From contig JAKAWN010000286.1 of the NCBI GenBank assembly GCA_021827245.1, positions 1 through 9,044 on the forward strand: a stretch of DNA of 9,044 nucleotides, in the 5' to 3' direction. Both the position numbers and the translations under genes were made by a program. Origin of the DNA: Acidobacteriota bacterium. Its GTDB lineage: Bacteria > Acidobacteriota > Terriglobia > UBA7540. Of the stretch, positions 6,264 to 9,044 are shown one piece after another (within the stretch, counting starts at the first letter, position 1; every line of letters begins with the position of its first letter). A model generated the notes under the pieces. It was not told where the DNA came from. It saw only the letters and a list, made by a program, of their open reading frames with translations, and searched no databases.

Positions 6264-8654
6264 ATGAGTGCGCGCCGTGCCCGTGTGCCAATACTTCTTT
6301 CATTGTTTCTGATTGCCATCCTTCCAACAAGTTCCAGTCCGCGAGAGATGAACCCTGCACTGCCGCACCATAGCTGGCCAGCGCAGTGGATTGCGTGTCC
6401 CGGAAGTCCGCATCGTGGGTTCGGCGTCTATTATTTTCGCAAAGATTTCTCGCTAGCCGTCAAACCTGAACATTTTGTCATTCACGCCAGCGGCGACAAC
6501 CAATATCAGCTTTTTGTCAACGGTGCCCGGATTTTTGAAGGGCCGGCGCGAGGCGACCTTTTTCACTGGCGATATGTAACGCTCGATATTGCTCAATACT
6601 TGCGCCCAGGCAAGAACGTCCTGGCGGCTGTTGTTTGGAATTTTGCTGAACTCGCACCGATGGCACAGATGAGCAACGAGACAGGGTTGATCGTGCAAGG
6701 CGATGCAGCGCAGGAGTCGATGGTCGATACGAATGCGAGTTGGAAGGCGATTGAAAGCCGTGCTTTCCAGATGATTCCGATTAACCGCAAGGCAATTCCT
6801 TTCTATATGGTGGTCGGCCCGGGGATACGGGTTGATGCCTCCAGGATTCCATGGGGATGGCAGGATGTGGGCTTTGACGATTCCGCGTGGAAGCCAGCGG
6901 AGACGCTTGGGTACGGCGGGCCGCGCGGAATTCAGGATAGCCATTCCAGATGGATGCTGGTGCCAAGAAATATTCCTCTGATGGAAGAGAAACTCCAGCG
7001 CTTGGTGAGCGTGAGGCGCTCCGAAGGAGTCCAGGTTCGGAAGGGCTTCTTGCAGGGACATGCGCCAATCACCATCCCCGCGCATACGACAGCCACGCTG
7101 TTGTTCGATCAAACCTTTGAGACCACCGCCTATCCGGAGCTTGTGGTCAGTGGCGGACGCGGCTCGGTGGTAACCCTCACCTATGCCGAGGCGTTGTGGA
7201 AAGGCCGCGAGAAAGGCAACCGGAATGTGATCAAAGGGAAAAAGATGGTGGGGATGGAGGACCAGTTCCTGCCAGACGGCGGCAAGCGGCGGATGTTCCG
7301 GCCTCTCTGGTGGCGCACTTACCGCTACCTGCAAGTTGCTGTTCGAACTGGAGACGAGCCGCTGACACTTGACGACCTGCGTGGAATCTTCACGGCGTAC
7401 CCCTTTAAAATGCGTGCGAGCTTTGAGAGCGGCGATCCGACTTTGCAGAAAATGTGGCAGGTAGGCTGGCGCACCGCGCGGCTCTGCGCGCACACAACCT
7501 ATATGGATTGCCCATACTATGAGCGGCTGCAGTATGCCGGGGACACTCGTATTCAGATTCTGATCTCGCTTTATATGACCGGAGACGATCGGCTGGCCAA
7601 GAATGCGATCAGCCTGTTGAACGATTCTCGCATTCCGGAAGGCATCACCCAGAGCCGCTACCCCTCGCACCTGCCGCAGTTCATTCCCCCCTTCTCGCTC
7701 TTCTGGATCGGCATGATGCACGACCTCTGGTGGTATCACGGCGATACCGCATTTCTCCGCCAGTTCCTTCCGGGCATGAGGGATGTGCTCGGCTGGTTTG
7801 ACCGCCGCATGAGCCCTTCCGGCCTGCTGGGACGGCTCGACTGGTGGGACTTTGTTGACTGGACTCCACAGTTCAAGGATGGCGTACCGCCGCAAGAATC
7901 GAACGGGCAATCTTCAATTCTCAGCCTGCAATTCGCTGCTGCGCTCCAAAATGCCGGCGATCTTGAATCGAGTTTCGGCAGCGAATATTTCGCCGAGCAT
8001 GACCGGGTACTGGCACAAAAGATCGCGCATGCCGTCTATGCAAAGTGCTGGGATAAATCGCGTGGTCTGCTGGCGGACACTCCGGCGCGCAAGGACTTCA
8101 GCCAGCATGCCAATATCCTCGGCGTGCTCACTAACGCCATCCCCGTTCAAGATCAGAAACAGGTGATGCAGAAAGTCCTGACGGATCCCACGCTCACCCA
8201 GTGCTCGTACTATTTCCGCTTTTACCTGTTCCGCGCAATGAAAAAGGCCGGCTTGGGCGACGATTACCTCAGTCAGCTCGGTCCCTGGCGCCAAATGCTG
8301 AAGCTTGGCCTGACGACATGGGCTGAATCACCTCCAGCTACGCGCTCACGCTCAGACTGTCATGCCTGGAGCGCGCATCCGAATTTCGATTTCCTAGACA
8401 CGGTTGCCGGCATCGAGCCCGCCGAGGCAGGGTTTCGCAAAGTTCTGATCCAGCCGAATCTGGGCACGCTAACGCACCTCGCGGCTGCGCTCCCTGTTCC
8501 GCAGGGCGAAATTACCGTCAGGTATCACCGCGAGAATGGGGTCCTGACTGCCGACATTACTCTGCCAGGCGGCATGACGGGCTCGTTCATCTGGCAGGGA
8601 CAGAGGCTGGCACTTCACGCCGGAGAGCAGCATCTCCAGATTACGAAGCGGTGA
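6264..8654 (+). CDS. Secreted alpha-L-rhamnosidase (GH78-type)
   Basis: A 796-residue glycoside hydrolase of the bacterial alpha-L-rhamnosidase type, predicted to remove terminal L-rhamnose from plant or microbial glycans by an inverting mechanism. An N-terminal signal peptide (basic MSARRAR, hydrophobic 8-20, cut near 23-26) directs export. Beta-sandwich modules follow: residues 40-145 resemble the N-terminal sugar-binding-like domain (QWIA, DNQYQLFVNGARI, VTLDIAQYLRPGKNVLAA), and 240-385 a second one (SVVTLTYAEAL, FRPLWWRTYRYLQV). The (alpha/alpha)6 barrel spans about 385-715. In DCPYYERLQYAGD, D415, E420 and D427 match the three acidic residues of the active-site motif, and E688 in TTWAES matches the fourth, near HAWSAHP (700-706). 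A C-terminal beta domain (about 715-796) completes it. AAGGAG (6249-6254) lies 9 nt before the ATG. It has its own promoter and terminator, so it is probably monocistronic. The family is firm; the substrate is not known. Confidence 0.92.
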   Translation: MSARRARVPILLSLFLIAILPTSSSPREMNPALPHHSWPAQWIACPGSPHRGFGVYYFRKDFSLAVKPEHFVIHASGDNQYQLFVNGARIFEGPARGDLFHWRYVTLDIAQYLRPGKNVLAAVVWNFAELAPMAQMSNETGLIVQGDAAQESMVDTNASWKAIESRAFQMIPINRKAIPFYMVVGPGIRVDASRIPWGWQDVGFDDSAWKPAETLGYGGPRGIQDSHSRWMLVPRNIPLMEEKLQRLVSVRRSEGVQVRKGFLQGHAPITIPAHTTATLLFDQTFETTAYPELVVSGGRGSVVTLTYAEALWKGREKGNRNVIKGKKMVGMEDQFLPDGGKRRMFRPLWWRTYRYLQVAVRTGDEPLTLDDLRGIFTAYPFKMRASFESGDPTLQKMWQVGWRTARLCAHTTYMDCPYYERLQYAGDTRIQILISLYMTGDDRLAKNAISLLNDSRIPEGITQSRYPSHLPQFIPPFSLFWIGMMHDLWWYHGDTAFLRQFLPGMRDVLGWFDRRMSPSGLLGRLDWWDFVDWTPQFKDGVPPQESNGQSSILSLQFAAALQNAGDLESSFGSEYFAEHDRVLAQKIAHAVYAKCWDKSRGLLADTPARKDFSQHANILGVLTNAIPVQDQKQVMQKVLTDPTLTQCSYYFRFYLFRAMKKAGLGDDYLSQLGPWRQMLKLGLTTWAESPPATRSRSDCHAWSAHPNFDFLDTVAGIEPAEAGFRKVLIQPNLGTLTHLAAALPVPQGEITVRYHRENGVLTADITLPGGMTGSFIWQGQRLALHAGEQHLQITKR

Positions 8655-8660
8655 CGACTG

Positions 8661-8690
8661 GTCCCAGGCGCCAACCTGGCGGGCTTTTTT
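8661..8690 (+). terminator. Intrinsic terminator after the rhamnosidase gene
   Basis: Starting 7 nt past the stop, CCAGG (8664-8668) can pair with CCTGG (8675-8679), or alternatively CGCCA (8669-8673) with TGGCG (8677-8681). A GGGC and a run of six T (8685-8690) follow. The position, GC-rich stem and T-tract fit a Rho-independent terminator, though the stem is short. Confidence 0.6.
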
Positions 8691-8770
8691 GCCCCGAACG
8701 CCGGCACGGCGCCTCAAGGGCTTCGACGTTTTGTCAGCATTGTGGCTGGTTCGATAGCCAGGAGGCTTTC

Positions 8771-8791
8771 AGGCCGGAGCGCAAAAGGCCT
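8771..8791 (-). terminator. Weak hairpin after the cold-shock gene
   Basis: AGGCC and GGCCT (8771-8775 and 8787-8791) form a perfect 5-bp stem with an 11-nt loop right after the cold-shock stop codon. No T-tract follows on the minus strand, so a termination role is uncertain. The rest of 8691-8792 shows nothing else. Confidence 0.25.
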
Positions 8792-8792
8792 A

Positions 8793-8993
8793 CTACGAGG
8801 TTGGGCGAACCGCAATGGCTCTGGGTCCCTTGGGGCCGTCTTCCACGTCAAATTCCACAGCATCACCTTCTTTTAACGTGTCGAAGTTAAGGTTCTGAAG
8901 GCTGCTGCGGTGGAAAAAGATCTCACGGCCCTCCGCAGAACGGATGAAACCAAACCCCCGGTCGCGAATGACCCGCTTGACTGTTCCTTGCAT
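8793..8993 (-). CDS. Cold-shock domain protein (CspA family variant)
   Basis: A 66-residue single cold-shock-domain protein, expected to bind single-stranded RNA or DNA in the cytoplasm as an RNA chaperone. RNP1 is RGFGFI (12-17) and RNP2 is IFFHRSSL (25-32), followed by the usual LKEGDAVEFDVEDGPKGPRA ending. The canonical N-terminal KWFN is replaced by KRVI (6-9), so the tryptophan that helps bind nucleic acid in classic CspA is missing. I chose ATG 8993 because GAGG (9002-8999) lies 5 nt upstream and family proteins start MQGTV; a GTG at 8999 would add two residues but overlaps that site. The gene converges on the rhamnosidase gene and its promoter lies outside the window. Temperature control cannot be judged from the 44 bases shown. 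Confidence 0.93.
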   Translation of the reverse strand: MQGTVKRVIRDRGFGFIRSAEGREIFFHRSSLQNLNFDTLKEGDAVEFDVEDGPKGPRAIAVRPTS

Positions 8994-8998
8994 AGACA

Positions 8999-9002
8999 CC
9001 TC
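8999..9002 (-). promoter_or_regulatory. Shine-Dalgarno site deciding the cold-shock gene start
   Basis: On the minus strand GAGG lies 5 nt before ATG 8993, selecting it over the GTG at 8999, whose first base is part of this site. Confidence 0.6.
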
Positions 9003-9044
9003 ACGTGCGGATTGAAGGGTAGTTACCGTCGCAGGCCGGAGTCG

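Noticed and set aside
6453..7910. Long open frame of 485 codons on the minus strand
   Set aside because: It lies wholly inside the rhamnosidase gene, whose plus-strand product has full family motifs. The antisense frame shows no recognisable domain and is explained by GC-rich codon bias.

Overview
The window looks like chromosomal DNA from a moderately GC-rich, Gram-negative-type bacterium, most likely a member of Acidobacteriota. This rests on a hopanoid side-chain operon, a two-gene cassette of a PEGA-domain protein and a coiled-coil membrane protein of a style I associate with acidobacterial genomes, a secreted GH78-type rhamnosidase, and a cold-shock protein without the usual KWF motif. 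The lineage is an inference from protein style, not a measured result. I see no phage, insertion sequence, CRISPR array, tRNA or rRNA.

Region 1 (1-3949, + strand) is one tightly packed operon entering from the left: hpnA (about five codons missing at its start), hpnG, and two zinc-dependent medium-chain dehydrogenases (MDR). The gap between hpnA and hpnG is 8-20 nt. The next two junctions are one-base stop/start overlaps (TGATG, then TAATG), so translation is probably coupled. HpnG removes adenine from adenosylhopane to give (phospho)ribosylhopane. The next step to bacteriohopanetetrol needs a reductase that, as far as I know, has no settled gene. Two coupled dehydrogenases directly behind hpnG make this the most interesting part of the window. 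Their cofactor loops differ: the first has an Asp that suggests NAD(H), the second a basic GKRK loop that suggests NADP(H).

Region 2 (3950-4366) is a 417-bp non-coding stretch, locally AT-rich, with a cluster of overlapping palindromes (4203-4221) and a possible long leader. It separates the hopanoid operon from region 3 (4367-6021), a two-gene operon for envelope proteins: an exported PEGA-domain protein and a single-pass membrane protein with coiled coils and a conserved-looking C-terminal domain. Both have strong Shine-Dalgarno sites.

Region 4 (6022-8690) holds a good sigma70-type promoter (TTGACT, 17-nt spacer, CATAAT), a secreted 796-residue alpha-L-rhamnosidase-family protein with all four expected catalytic acidic residues, and an intrinsic terminator. 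Region 5 is a small cold-shock-domain gene on the minus strand (8993-8793), convergent with the rhamnosidase. Its promoter lies beyond the right edge.
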